Below are positions 1 through 12,955 of a DNA stretch of 64,000 bases, one piece after another. The notes under the pieces are model-generated. The model searched no databases. It was not told the origin of the DNA and was given only the letters and a program-made list of their open reading frames with translations. The translations under genes and the position numbers were made by a program. Numbering within the stretch: position 1 is the first letter of the stretch; each line of letters starts with the position of its first letter. This stretch comes from Alisma plantago-aquatica (lineage: Eukaryota > Streptophyta > Magnoliopsida > Alismatales > Alismataceae), in contig OY856411.1 of NCBI GenBank assembly GCA_963693085.1, positions 70,173,001-70,237,000 of the forward strand, in the 5' to 3' direction.

Positions 1-2914
1 GACATGAATATGAGATCATGTGTATGTTAAGAATATTCATTCTTGTCTTAGTCCCTAGTTGGATAGTATTTTTCATATCAGGATGATGATAATACATTAA
101 GACGGGTATATGTGTTGATTGATGATTGTGTCTCATTAGTCATGATGAGATATCAAATCAAACACATAGGTGCTTATTATGAACAAGTATACTAAACAGA
201 CCCACCTTGAGTGTGATAAATGGAAGCCAATAATAACGGTTAGAATCATACCTCAATGTGAAAGCGGTGATTGTGGTCCTTAGACCTGAAGTCAATACAA
301 TAATCACATATTGTTTAATGTGCTTTAATACTACTCAATGTGACCTAGAATAAGGATTATCATACAAGTAGTGCTTAGGTGCATTGTGACACATGTGGAT
401 ACATTGAATGACGTAGATGGAATGTGTCCCTCCTATTGGAATGATATCCTAGCCACTTAATTAATGAGATTATGATATGCATGGCCGTGCTCATGTGAGT
501 CAATATATGATATTGAACTCATATGTATCTCAAATAGTCTACTCTAGAATAAGGATTAAGAGGATGATGCATCTACCAGGTTCAATATGGATATCGAAGA
601 TAAAGGGATTATATGATCATTGTAGCACTAGTCACAATACTAGGTCAAAGTTTTTCTCCAATGTCTCTAATTACTTGGATGGCAAAGAAGCCTTGATAAA
701 TACCAATCATTGCTTCTAAAGTCGTAATTTGATTGTGGACAGAACTGCCAATGTAATGTTGCGCCTATAGGGTCACACACATAGGATGTATTAGAATAGG
801 AGTATGATTATAGACATGATTGGAAATGTTCCAGGTAAAATAGATTATTAAAATGTTTATCAATTAGAACAATATTGGAATGAAATGCAAGATAGTTGGC
901 TAAAAGGTCTTAGATGATTGGTTGGATTGCAAATTATCAACTCGTATGATGAGCCGACCGACTAACCCCGATTTATCAGTTTAAGTTGCCAAATATGTGC
1001 TTGGAAAATAGTTAATCAATTAATTTTATTAATTGATAATTAATTATAGGCATAATTCTTGAATATTTTGACTTGCCAACTGATTAATTGGTTGTCCATG
1101 TGCAAACTATTTTAAATGCAACAGTTGCCTCTTCATTTATGAGGGTTTAAAAAACCCTACTTTTTTGCCTCTCCTATTTAAAGGGGCATGCCGATTGGGT
1201 CATGGAGACACTCTTGTTACGTGAGAACCCTAGACATATAGAGAAGGAGAATGAAATGCTAGAACGTTTCTAACAAAAGGCTACTCCTTCCCCACTGGCT
1301 CAAGCAGTTGATGAGGAGTTCCAGTCCATTTGAGTGGACTATGTAGAGATGTAGGCTCCATGCAACTGTGTTCGACACACACCACCATGTGAGGAGGATG
1401 TCACTAGACTTGCCCACGATATGGTATACCTTGTGCAACCTCTTTCTGAATACATCGTTATCGAGAAGATCAACTAGAGGAAACATGGAGAATTTGTTGT
1501 GTTTGTCACCTCTATGATTCCTAACTGATTATGGTTGTTATGTATTGAAATATAAAATATTGAAATCATTACCGTGATAATGAAAATGAGATGCTCTAAT
1601 ATGTGGACATAAAAAGTTTGATGGGTAGTGAGAGTGAGACTGACTGAAACCATTTAAAGTTATAGGTGTTGAGACTTAGTATGATGATTGTTGGGTTATG
1701 ATTTATTTTTGAAATGATATGGGATGAGAAATGAACTTAAGAAATGATAAATTGAATATGACAATGATATTGTTGAGATATTATCATGTGTGTGATGTTA
1801 GTGATGTAGGGTTTTGTACTCTCTTTGTAAGTTGCTTACCCAAGTGCCTTTAAAATGGAGCATGTTGATGACGATATGAAATCATGTAAATAAAAGGGAT
1901 AATTATAAAGTGATATATATGATTTAGTTATTGAGTCCACAAGCATTGTATCTCCTTCTTCTTACGTCTATTGGGGAATTTGAGGGATATTACTGCCCAG
2001 AGTTGTAGGAAGTATCATGTATCATGAATATATTATCCTAAAATTCATATATGGTGGATTCTATGGGAACTTTTAGGAACTTGTATGAGTTGGCATATCT
2101 TGTGGCTTGACTAACACCACCTTTGAGTGCATGATCTAACATTGAAAGGAGTGACATGTACTTGTTATAGTTGTTCAGACCACTTGTACTTTTTAAAAAT
2201 TATATATGTTATACTATCAATCAAATTACTTGTGCCTCTTGTAAATGAGGTGAGTCTTACTATTGAGGCTTACTTGTTGGTATCCCTTATGTACTAATGG
2301 AAAGGGGCTTTTTTTTGCTCGAGTTGATTATTGGTTTCCATGCCCTGTTAGACAAATGTGGTGACCTCTCCACAAGGCAAGGTGTTGGGGTTGTTGATAT
2401 TACGTGCTAGAAAACCTAATTTTTGCACAGTGGCTATGTGGATTTATCCATATATTTGTAGTGTGGCAAGTAAAGCCAAACTAATTCAACAAAGTTGAGT
2501 AAAGTTAATTGTTTTAATGAGTTGAGTTGAAGGATAAAGATGATCACTATGATGTTGATTGAGGTGACCGATATTAATAATATGTGTTATGTTGAAATCA
2601 TATTAACAAAGTATCTTTTCATACTTTGTTAAACTATATGAATATAAGTGATAGTTTGTACTAAGTGTAGTTATTCGACATCTTCACGGATGAACTTTTC
2701 TAATAATCACGCTTAGAAAATGCATTACTTTTATAATCCCAAATTTCTATCAAGATTACATGTTCTCTATTGGTTTATGTGTATATAGATTATTAGTCTT
2801 ATACACAACCAAAATACATGATATGTGTATAATGGAGTCATTCTACTAGAAGCATGTTTTTCTCTTATCTCATGTCTAATACTAAAAGTAGAACTACTTA
2901 CCATATTTACCTTT
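1..2914. other. Gene-free AT-rich sequence
   Basis: No coding region, RNA gene or bounded mobile element could be supported here. The longest open frames are 75-80 codons and resemble nothing I recognise. Around 1,140-1,250 a TATA-like stretch precedes a more GC-balanced segment and could be a decayed LTR promoter, but I found no partner copy in the window. Most likely this is old transposon debris, possibly the 5' part of the chromovirus remnant that follows. Confidence 0.5.
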
Positions 2915-3480
2915 CACCTGCCTTATTACAATATTGATAAGAGAATGTACTTCTCTAAGTGAAGTAGCCATACTTGTCAGAATATTATGTATGAGTGAAA
3001 CATGATTATCCAAATTAAATTGAATTTACTTAGGCTTATCTGTATAGATTTATTTATTGTGTCAAATAAATACAAATAAAATAGATAAATGTATATGAAT
3101 ATATCTTGGTTGAAACAATCAGTGCACTAGAATGGGTTAAAATACTCTTCATGTCATTAAGTCGATATACTCCTTCCTAGTGTCAATTATTGGAACAAAA
3201 ATTTTAGATTTTTTTGTCTAAAATTTAATAACATATATATTTTGATGCTAAAGACAAGTTACACATCGTGAGTGGGAGTTTATGCACATTGGGCTTTGAA
3301 TGTGTTCTTTTAAATTTTAGAGTTAACGCAAACCCAACAAAGGTTCTAAGTATATGGACATGAAACTAAAAACATTTCTATCCTTGTACTCTAACTTTCA
3401 AGAGGTGGGGTCATAATAGGAAGTTTTCTTTGTGTATGTGTAAAGTAAATGTCAAAATCATTACATTTGTTTCGTGCATC
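2915..3480 (+). repeat. Diverged interspersed repeat, copy 1
   Basis: This stretch aligns by eye, in the same order and strand, with 62,215-63,060. Shared landmarks are a GATAAGAGAATGTA block, a TGAATATATCTT block, a GGGAGTTTAT block and an AACCCAACAAAG block. A third, partial copy covering only the 3' part lies at 18,525-18,745. It has no coding capacity. This copy lacks the SINE seen in the 62-kb copy and so gives its empty site. The class of the parent element is unknown. Confidence 0.65.
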
Positions 3481-3689
3481 CCAATTTTAATTATGTATAA
3501 TATTGATATTTAATGTTGTATTGTGTTTTGAATATCAATTTAAGTTTTTTCATGATTTGTTTTAAGAGTTGAAGACAAAAGTAGGGAAAAATTGTTCTTT
3601 TCCATTATCTTTTAATTATCACCACTTTGAAATTATTGTTTTGTTATGTTTTATCTCAGGGTTCATCTTTGGGACACCTAATGGGTTGT

Positions 3690-5745
3690 GTTATTGTTAA
3701 CCCAAAGGGTGGCCTACATAGTAAGTGATACACCATTTTTGTGATGCAAACGAGAGAGGTTTGGGTTTATGCGCCAATGCAGAATGACATGGTGATAGTC
3801 ATGCCTCAAGGCATCTCAATGGGAATGACGACAAACACCTTACTCGTAATTTATACTTGACAATAATGGTTCACACTGTTAGTACGTGGTGTCATTATTT
3901 TTATGAAAAGCAATGTCAGATCATCATCAACAACTAAAAAATCAAATACTTCTTTACCCAGAAAGAGTTCAGATTAAGGTAGAGAAGGTGGATATGAATC
4001 GGTTGAAGATAACTATCAACCTAATAAGGCCAATATAGTGATGCATGTTTTGTGAAGGAAGCCTTCTTTGTCTATATGTTTTCAAGTATGTGACAAGTAA
4101 GACACAATATGCACGCACTGGATAGAGAGCTACCTTATGTTTCCACTCCGAACTACTAGGTGTAGAACGAGAGTGTTTTGCAACCACACATATAATGTGA
4201 GATTGATGTTGTTGAGATGGCCTTTCCTGGGAGGAGTTTTGACTCACACACAAAGTGATATGTCTTAAAGCTCATAGAGATAAATTTGGAGCTGGTTGTT
4301 TCCGCACAAGGTGTTCTAATTGCATAGATGAAAGGTAAACTAGTGCTTTATGATCATACTAAACAACAATAGATGGAAGATCTGAATATAGAAAAAATCA
4401 TGCTAGAGACTACATTAAGGGAAGACTCAAATGAAGGTTTTCTTTATTTGCAACGTAGGTGCTAATGGGCGGAAGATGGACATTTTAGAAGATGCCCATT
4501 CTTAGATGTATGCAAAGAATATGAAGCTATTACATGTATATGAACTTGAAGTAAAAGCATTGGTGATCATGCATGAAAAAACATGTAGTTGAATATCGTA
4601 CTAGATGCATGGTGCACCGACACATCAAGGTAGGATGTTATAAGTCAATAGGAATGTAGAATGTGCTTCATATCCATTAATCACATTATGATGGACTTTG
4701 TGGGAAGTTTTTAAAAGTGATCTTGTGGATTTGAGTGATTGTGGAATGATTGACCAAATCATCCCATTTTCTACCAATTGAATCTATCCTGGTACACCTA
4801 CTATGTCTAGAATGTATGCGGTTGATATTGTTAAATTACATGGGGTAATGACATCTTTAAATTCTAAAAAAGATGGTATATTCACATATTGACTCTATGG
4901 TAGGTTGCATGATGCATTTGAAACCAATCTGACATCTAGGGCAACATCCACCCTCAAAAAAATTGTCATTCATAATCGATCATTCAGACAGTCGAACAAT
5001 TTCATGAAATTTTGTATTGCAGTTCCAAGCAAAGTTTTGATCAATATATTAACCTTATTGAGTTTATGTAATATAAGAGTTTCCACTTAAGTTTTGAAAT
5101 GGCTCCAAACAATATGTTGTATGGAATAAATTTCATCTCTAGTTTTTTTATTTGAGGTTAGCTAGAAATGAATTTGAGTCCTGTATAATGGAAGAGACAA
5201 CAGATAAGATAAAAGTGGTAAGGAAACCCTTGTTCTCAATTATAGAAGAGTCAATAGATGAGATAAATGTGGTAAGGAAACCCTTGTAAGAAGCCCACAA
5301 TAGACGCAAGAGCTTTGTAGACATGTGACATTGAATGCTAGAGCTTGAGTTTGATGATAAGGTGTATCTAAGGGTTTCATCCTGACAAGGAGTGTTGTGG
5401 TTTGGTAAAGTTGGAAAGTTTAACGCAAGATATATGAGATTGAATCATATCCTTGAGACTATTGGCCCAGTGGAACACATGTTATATTTTCCACTTAAAT
5501 CAACTAACTTGCATGATGTTTCCATGTTGAAGAACTACCAGTAAGATGTTTGGTGAAGAATTAGTTGAAACATGAGGTGATGTGTTTTGTGTTGCAAAAC
5601 TAGTATACTCGATTGTACAATTTAAGAACTCATTAAAAGATATTTTTATTTCATGAAGATCTTGTTGGAATCACAACATAGAAGAATCAACTTGAGTTGG
5701 AGTCCAATATGCATCAAACTTGTCATTTCCTCTTCTAGGAATTAA
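3690..5745 (+). pseudogene. Decayed Ty3/gypsy chromovirus pol (RNase H, integrase, chromodomain)
   Basis: Three-frame reading of the plus strand gives a collinear but badly frameshifted pol. RNase H begins with FCDANERGLG near 3,738, followed by CQIIINN and KYFFTQKE (near 3,915-3,970). The linker has LELVVSAQGVLIA (near 4,290) and EGFLYLQRR (near 4,435). The integrase core starts with HIMMDFVGSF near 4,680. MAPNNMLYGINFIS lies near 5,098, the GPY/F-type region with KVYLR and FGK near 5,360-5,420, and a chromodomain-like ELESNMHQ near 5,710. Many stops and indels make it non-functional. The reverse transcriptase, protease and gag are missing or unrecognisable. The order RNase H, integrase, chromodomain is that of chromoviruses; the exact clade is not resolvable. 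Confidence 0.85.
5191..5286 (+). repeat. Two-copy tandem duplication inside the dead pol
   Basis: A 42-bp unit (5,191-5,232) recurs at 5,245-5,286 with a few mismatches and a period of 54 bp. Both copies encode the region that in intact chromoviruses reads like ETTEKIKV, so the duplication arose after loss of function. Confidence 0.75.
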
Positions 5746-8700
5746 AAAAAATCATTAGAGCATAGAATTATCACAATGCTACCCAATCTTAGTGGGTAAT
5801 CCCAAGTGTTTGTGAAACCTTAATCCTAGTTTGGTTATGTATTTTCATGATTTTTATCTTATTTATTTTATGCATGTTGTACTTTATGATGTACAAGGCA
5901 TAGTATATAGCCTTGATTTACTATTTTACATATATTCTAAATCAGAATAATTATGTAAGGAATATTATTTTCATTTTAAAAATTATTTACAGTTGTTCCA
6001 CTTAAATTTAATTGGATAAACATGTTATATAACCTTAACTAAAGCATTGGTGAATAAATTTAAAGTGGGTATATATCTACAGAAATCTTTAGAACATGTT
6101 ATAAACATACATAATGTGCTCCAGTTATGTTGTCAATAGATATAAATGCATATAATTGTATTTTGTATAGGTTTTCCTAGATCAAACATTTTCATTGACC
6201 AAGGTCAGATCAATTATGAACCAAACTAGGAAAGTGTTGGTCTAGGTATGAATTGATGTTAATGTGGGATCGACCATAATTGTTGATGTGGGAAGGACTG
6301 ATTTGACATTGGCTAGAGGTAAATCAATGTGAAACCAATTGTTTAGATCTGGCCAAGTCTCATTTGACATTAGAAAAGTGGTATAGGGTGATTTTAAGCA
6401 ATCTTGGTGGAAAAGAAATAAAAACATGTGAGCAGGTTCAAATAAGTTTTATGCCTATTTTTAGTTGTTATATTCATATTATTCTCCTCCAACCTACACA
6501 TTGATGGATGAATCATTTTCAAAAGGTACTAGTTATCTTACATAATCTTTCATTTTTTGTATTTTTCAACATTGTGTTGGTGAAGAACACAAGTTTCCTT
6601 GTGAGATTAATAATATGACAAATGTATGATTTTCTAGATGAGATTCAGATTTAGCTAGGGTTTTGGATAAAAAGGTGAATGGATCCTTAAATATACCATA
6701 GTTTATTGGATTTGAGTAAAAACCCAAAACGATGACAACATATCATATTTTAAATAATAATGTTTGAATGGTTTGAATATGAAAGTAAATAATTAATGTG
6801 AATTTATATATGTAATGACCATATTTGATAGTCAAGCCTAAAAACACTAGGTTTAGCAATTTCTATTTTGATTTCACATAAATTACAAATTAGTTTATGA
6901 TAGATAAACTACAAATATTCTGACATGATTACTATTTCTACATTTTTAGGGTTTATAACTAAATTTAGAAAAGATCATAAAATCAAATAATCAAATGAAA
7001 AGTAAACCAGGATTTGGTCATTTTTGGTAGTTTCATTTTTAACTTACAAAAATGATTGTCTCAAATTACAAGAAAAGAGAAATCTAGTGAAGTAAAAGTT
7101 AGTAAGTAGATGACAACACATATGGATGCCTTGAACATCATATAATTTTTCATGGATGTCTAGAGTGGGATGGAGGTAACCACCACATTGAATGGAGAAA
7201 TCCAGGATGACATGGATAGTGTGCGTCTTACTAGTTTACTAGGGTCTTGGGGAACCCAGAATAGGGAGGAGGCATCCTGAATATATAGTGGTACCTTACA
7301 ATAACTAGAGATACCAATGCAGCCATATTACACAACAATAACGTGATAGCATGATGATAATCTAGTTTTCAGTTACCTTAGGAATGAGGAGATCAACTAT
7401 CAATTTCATTAGGCCTCATGTAGTCAATAATCCCTTGTAGAACCAGTACATCATGTTTGTTTACAATCCAAAAAGAGTCTACCCACCACTCTTGAGTACT
7501 CAAGGTAAAGTTTGATCAGTAAGTTGTTTATCCACCAAGACTTAATGTGATGAGCCATTTTGCTAACTAGATTTCTAGGTTGTTACCTCTCAAGGTTTCT
7601 AGGGCTTACCTGATACTTAGATAGTAAGTCCTTAAGGAACCAAAGAAACTTTCACTTTAGCACTACATCTTAAGTGGGTTCATTGGTTTAAATCAAAGAA
7701 ATCATTAGTTAGTCAAACGAGGATATTGTGCTTGATTTTACGTATATGTTCTAATAATATAATAGTTTATTCTTAATCAATCGAAAGTGTCTTAGTGTGT
7801 AAAAAAATTTCATCCATTTCCCTACGTGCCTATATGTCTTACTTCTTTTCCTAGAAATTTATTAAATATCTATAAATACTTGTAAAACACTAAATTACCT
7901 CAAGCACATACTAGTGACTCTCTTTTGGATATCACTCTTGTGACTCAAATATTTGTGATGATTAGTGTTACATTCACATGCAACTATTAAAATAATCCCT
8001 TGAGATAGAAGCACCCATAAAAATTGGGACAATTTTATCCCAAGCACTTACCTTAGACCGAAATTACTTGCTCTCATTATTTGCAAAATCATACCTTGCC
8101 CTTTAGGGACAACTATTGTTGTACAATTCATTAACAGATGGAGAGTTCATGATGGCATCATGCCATGTACCAACCCATCAACTCGTTGCCTAAAGCCTAA
8201 CCCAAAAAACCCTGATCATCCTCCATCAACCCTTTACTTGCAAGCTATATAGGAAAGGAGACATGGATTTATATTAAAAAAACTATCAAAATTAATAATA
8301 TGAAATTGTTTTTCTCTCAAATGCAAAGTAAATTTTGAAATGGGACCCAACGTGTTGGATATGCTTCACATGACCCAAATCCAAAATTCCCTTGCAACAA
8401 CTTTGACCAAGTCATAAAAACTCTCTTAATGAGCTATCAAGTACGTGGACATGCATCAGATATGTGTCCATGTATTTTTTGAAACTATAAGATATTTTCT
8501 TAAGTCACTAATAGTACATCCTCAAGTAGTTCAAACCTATTGGAATGGAAGAAGTGGTCAACTAACTCGGTCCAAAACTAAATTAGGAACCAATTTCTAT
8601 AAATAAATTCCCATCAATCTTATATGTATTACACATGAACCTCCTAAAAAGAGACTCACTAGCTAGTTTTTGTAGCAAGTAAGTCTTGATATAAAACCTT

Positions 8701-9194
8701 TAAGGTTGTCTCCCAGATTGTGGAACCATATCTTGTCTCCCAAAGTCTATGATTTTCCATATTCTCCTTTGTTTTTTTTATCCCCCAAGAAGGACGGGTA
8801 AAGCAATGTCTTGATACTCTCTAGCACCAAGTAAGAAAGGTGGTGTAAAACTCATAATACATAATCATCTTATATCCTCACTTCGATCCAAGATTTATAT
8901 AGCACAATTTTAATGAGCATTAGAGGACTATCCTTACATTATGTTTGTACTTTTCATACCTTCATTCCATTGTTGTGTCCTTTCTAGTCAATCATTTCAT
9001 CTACCAAGACACTTATAATGCTAGGATCAAATAGACAACAAATATTTTCCTTGGATGGTCCTCTCTAAGGATTCTAACTCCTTACCATCAGGTATATGTG
9101 TCATCTCCAAGATCATGACATGTAGGTATTCTTATATGTGATTTGCTAGAGTCACTTTTTTTGGTTTTCTATATTTCTCATCATAAATGTAGTG
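5746..9194. other. Gene-free AT-rich sequence
   Basis: I find no supportable gene, RNA or bounded element. Open frames are at most about 61 codons with no recognisable motif. It probably includes the decayed 3' flank of the chromovirus and other old insertions. Confidence 0.5.
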
Positions 9195-9425
9195 AAAATT
9201 TAGCAACAGTATGACATCAACATGGTAACATTGAAATACAATGGGGTATAGTATATGTAAACAGTTCATTATCCTATGATATTATCCAACGTTGAACGCT
9301 CCTTTCAATCAAATTCAAGCATCATCATCATAATAGGAGTTTAATTGATCATGAGTTACAATCCAATCAAAACATATGTTTAATGCAAATACAAGGGTCT
9401 TAGAATGTATCATCCCTCACCAAAA
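9195..9425 (+). repeat. 230-bp repeat shared with the helicase pseudogenes, copy 1
   Basis: This segment aligns with 20,955-21,185 in the same orientation and with 42,085-42,345 in reverse orientation. Common blocks include ATGACATCAA, CATTGAAATA, AAGCATCATCATC and GGGTCTTA. Here it stands alone, without helicase coding sequence on either side, whereas the other two copies lie next to helicase exon sequence. It could be a small mobile repeat or a piece of an intron that was copied separately. Confidence 0.7.
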
Positions 9426-9672
9426 AATTTAGTCTGCAACCAAAACCAAGCCCCATTCATTTATAATGGACCACGAATAGCCACAGTAAATTGTTATAAC
9501 AAGCTCATGAGATGCATTATAACATCCTCATAACTTCTAAATCCTTGAAAAGACTTGTACTAGTCCCCCAGATATCCTCATCAATGACTCCTAAAAGTAA
9601 ATATGAGTCCTAGGAACCTGGAAAGGATAGGGCAAAGTGCTCAAGGCAAAACCAGGTTGTTTGTGTATCTAA

Positions 9673-10111
9673 GGGATCGTTTGGTTGGGCTACAAATCAA
9701 AATCATGTAATTATAACTGCATGTGGTTATGAAGTCCAATTCTTTTTTTGGGTGTGGTTACAACATGCAGTGCAAAAACAAACTCCCCCTGGCATTTGGT
9801 TATACATAAAAGGGGGAGCTAACTGCACCCTGATCAGGCACAGTTTCATTTTTAACTTGCAAGCACCACTGCATATAGCCTATTATCTCCTAAATTTTGC
9901 TCCAGTTGTTACCGTCCTTTCCTGTCTAGAAATGTGAACAACATCTTCCCTCTACCATATTATTAGTAATTAAGCCTACTAAAATATATCCCATTAATGA
10001 TAAAATATACCTAAAAACAAACAGACGGGCTTCTGTTTCAACTCACCATTTTCCAATTCCTGTGTCAGGGATCAATTTGTGGTTTGGTTGTGCACCCAAC
10101 CAAATCGGCCC
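9673..10111. mobile_element. PIF/Harbinger Tourist-like MITE
   Basis: A 439-bp non-coding element has imperfect terminal inverted repeats of the type GGGATCGTTTGGTTGGG at the left end and its complement at the right end. It is flanked by the 3-bp duplication TAA (9,670-9,672 and 10,112-10,114). A 3-bp TTA/TAA target and GGG...CGTTTGGTT termini are the signature of Tourist-like MITEs mobilised by PIF/Harbinger transposases. It carries no open frame of its own. Confidence 0.85.
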
Positions 10112-10616
10112 TAATTTAGAGGTCAAAAACCTATCGAACGATACCAACTTATGGTTTATGTTACTTTTTGGTTTCATGTCATACATAGGGTTCATGATTA
10201 TTTAGAATAGGTTTGCACTTCTATATTTGCTTCATGTATAGTTTTGGTTCTTGCCACTGTTATATCAGTGTTATCTTCACCTTTAAGAAGATATTGGTAT
10301 TGGGATAAAGGAGATCAAATGACAAGAATCCAACCCAGAAAGGAGGTCATTCGATCATTAATGGTGCAACCACAATCAATTCAGATCACGAGATGTGTAC
10401 TTAGAAGTTTGTGTTTGTGAACACACTGAAATTCTTCGCCTTTGTTTATTTAATGTATTGCTTGAATTCCCCTTACTAATTGCATAGACCTGAGGTGAGG
10501 AGCAAAGTAGATTCAGGAAGCAGAGGCCAGAGATGAGGACTTAGGGGCTCCGAATAGATGTACCACAAAAATTGGTATCTAAGGTCAAATTACATGTTAT
10601 CAAGCTAAAGGGAAAT

Positions 10617-11002
10617 TGATGTGGAACACATCTTGAAGAAGAAGAAAGAAGAAAAATGACAAATTCAATTCATATTCAACTGTCTAGACATAGACCCCAA
10701 GGCTGGCTTTTATAACACTACATGACTTGACCCACAAGCAATGAAAATAAAATCATATTTAATAAAATTCAAAATTAAATAAAATCTAAAATAAATAAAA
10801 ACATAAAACATTTACGACTAAGCACACAAACTAAATAATTTTCACTTAGGTCCCTAAGTATTAAAACAAAGCAAAAAACAAGTAGAATATAGTCTAATGC
10901 ATCCTACATCAGTCATACTCTTTCCTCCTCTTTGATTCACCCACATAAGGACTCATCTATTGTTAAATCCACCTTTTAAGAACAACCAGCTTTTCCACAT
11001 CA
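10617..11002 (-). repeat. 3' LTR of the non-coding LTR element
   Basis: The 386-bp copy matches the right-hand LTR along its length apart from the hAT insertion there. It provides the paralogous empty site (TCCTACATCAG near 10,903) for that insertion. Confidence 0.75.
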
Positions 11003-11013
11003 ATAACCGGTAA

Positions 11014-11127
11014 ATTCACTTAGGTCCGTACGTATTAAAACAAAGCAAAAAACAAGTAGAATATAGTCTTTCCTCCTCTTTGATTCACCCACATAAGGAT
11101 TCATCTATTGTTAAATTCACCTTTTAA
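11014..11127 (-). repeat. Partial duplicate of the LTR end
   Basis: This segment repeats the last part of the preceding LTR (from TTCACTTAGGTCC to CACCTTTTAAG) with a short internal deletion. It is a tandem LTR scar from unequal recombination or slippage. Confidence 0.7.
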
Positions 11128-11995
11128 GGGAAAAAAATGGGGTTGCTTACTAGCAGTTCGAAAGCCGATTGATGTGATGGGAGTATGTAGTGCTAGTAGC
11201 CCGAGAGCACAATTTGTTGTGGTGGGCGCCTATTGGGGACGTTTTTCTTGTCTTCACATCAGAAGTGGAGATGAACGTACGAAAGAAACAGATGTGGAGG
11301 CCAACGGAGCAGGCAGTGGTGGGTGGGGTAGAGGTATCTGGTGAAGACAAGGAGGCTGGAGTGCAGTGGTAGGTGAGGTCGTGCGGAGAAGGATGCAACA
11401 TGGCTTGTGTTGTTGCGGTCGAGTAACTGCTTGGGACAATACACAATGAGTTCTGCATGGGTTGTCGTTGGGAGCACAGGCGGGATCGGAGGAAGCGGGA
11501 TGAGGGATGAGGCTCTGCGGGGGTTGGATGGGAACAGCTAATCGGTTGAGCGGGATTGGAGAAAGCGGTGACGAGTTGCCAGGTCGGAAGGCGGAGGCGG
11601 ATGGAAGTTGGAATTTTTTTTTTTGAAGTTACGTGAAGATCGGGTGTCGACGAAAGTATGCATGATGGAGCATACAACAAGGGACTTGCGATAGTAGGGA
11701 AAAATTGCGGGATAAACCCTTGTGTGAGGGGTAGGGGACCGGTGATAGTGGACTAGAAAAAGACGGTGACGAACAAGGTGAAGGGGAAGGAGAGTTGGCT
11801 GTTGACGGAAGTGGGACTGGAGATTTTCTTGCGGCTAGGGTTACTGGTGCATAAGGCGAGTGGGAGGCGGGTGGGGGCAAGCAACAGTGCGGCTGGGCAG
11901 AAGCAGGAGATGGGGTGAACGGTAATGAAAAGAGCAACCAGAAAAGAAAAGAGGGGGAAGAGAAGGAGGGTGTGCCCTAATAATTTAGGGTTTGG
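11128..11995 (-). other. Non-coding interior of the LTR element
   Basis: About 870 bp lie between the LTR scar and the primer site. Several open frames of 60-176 codons overlap in both strands, rich in Pro, Ser, Leu and His on the minus strand. They look like translations of a C/T-rich leader rather than proteins. No gag, protease, integrase or reverse transcriptase motif is present. Confidence 0.6.
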
Positions 11996-12006
11996 TTCTG
12001 ATACCA
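11996..12006 (-). other. Primer-binding site (tRNA-Met type)
   Basis: On the minus strand this reads TGGTATCAGAA, two bases after the LTR end. It matches the complement of the 3' end of plant initiator tRNA-Met, the usual primer of plant LTR elements, and fixes the element on the minus strand. Confidence 0.75.
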
Positions 12007-12008
12007 CT

Positions 12009-12369
12009 TGATGTGGAACACATCTTGAAGGAAGAAAAAAGAAGATAATCGACAATTCTCAAAATTCAATTCATATTCAACTACCTAGACATAGATCCCA
12101 AGGCTGACTTTTATGACACTACATGACTTGACCCACAAACAATGGAAATAAAATTCTATTTAATAAAATTTAAAATTCAATAAAACCTAAAATAAATAAA
12201 AACATAAAATATTTACAACTAAGCACACAAACCAGATAATTTGCACTTAGGTCCCTAAGTAATAAAACAAAGCAAAAAATAAGTAGAATATAGTCTAATG
12301 CGTCCTACATAAACCTGTAAATGGATCAAATACGGAGCAGATACTACTATATCTGATATCCAAATTCAA

Positions 12370-12426
<57 letters not shown>

Positions 12427-12631
12427 CTGATATCTGACGTATATTATTGTGATAATATCTGAATCCGATCCGACAAATAATATTCAAATTCGGATAAATA
12501 TTCGATCGAACCAAAAGTCATAAATATATTGTTATTAATTTGCTATATATGAAAAACATTGATATCACTATGAATATATATGATAAAATATCTATATTTT
12601 TATGTTTTTATATATAGGTAATATATAGTTG

Positions 12632-12670
<39 letters not shown>

Positions 12671-12955
12671 CGGATTTTAGATTTTTTTTTGGAGCGGATA
12701 TAGCCATATCCGAAATAATATCCGAAATTTTCAAATATAAAATTTGATATCCTAAATCCAATCCGGATTATGCGGATGACGGATTTTTTTTCAAAATTTT
12801 AGAGTCGAATCCGGATCGAATGTGTGGATGTCAGATATCCATTTACAGTTCTAATCCTATATCAGCCATACTCTTTCCTCCTCTTTGATTCACCCACATA
12901 CAGACTCATCTATTGTTAAATTCACCTTTTAAGAACAACCAACTTTTCCACATCA
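12009..12955 (-). repeat. 5' LTR of the non-coding LTR element, split by a MITE
   Basis: Without the 544-bp insertion and its 8-bp duplication the LTR is about 395 bp, close to its partner at 10,617-11,002. Confidence 0.75.
12311..12854. mobile_element. hAT-type non-autonomous element inside an LTR
   Basis: The insertion interrupts the LTR at a site that is continuous in the partner LTR. It is flanked by an 8-bp duplication with one mismatch (TCCTACAT at 12,303-12,310 and TCCTATAT at 12,855-12,862). Its ends share CTGTAAATGGAT in inverted orientation. An 8-bp target duplication and TGTAAATGGAT-type ends are characteristic of plant hAT elements. The interior holds repeated ATATCCGA-like words and two long TA tracts (12,372-12,423 and about 12,636-12,665) and no coding region. 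Confidence 0.8.

Larger units (their letters stand above)
10617..12955 (-). mobile_element. Non-coding LTR retrotransposon (LARD/TRIM-like), minus strand
   Basis: Two LTR copies (10,617-11,002 and 12,009-12,955) start with TGATGTGGAA and end with TTCCACATCA. On the minus strand the right-hand LTR is followed by a TGGTATCAGAACC primer-binding site. The roughly 1-kb interior is GC-richer, pyrimidine-rich on the sense strand and without any retroviral motif, so the element must have used proteins from elsewhere. No clean target duplication is seen. Both LTRs are followed on the plus strand by ATAACCGGTAAA, so the boundary may be wider or the element rearranged. Confidence 0.75.

Noticed and set aside
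11150..11937. Overlapping minus-strand frames of 102-176 codons
   Set aside because: They lie in the C/T-rich interior of a non-coding LTR element, have Pro/Ser/His-rich composition in several frames at once and no domain.
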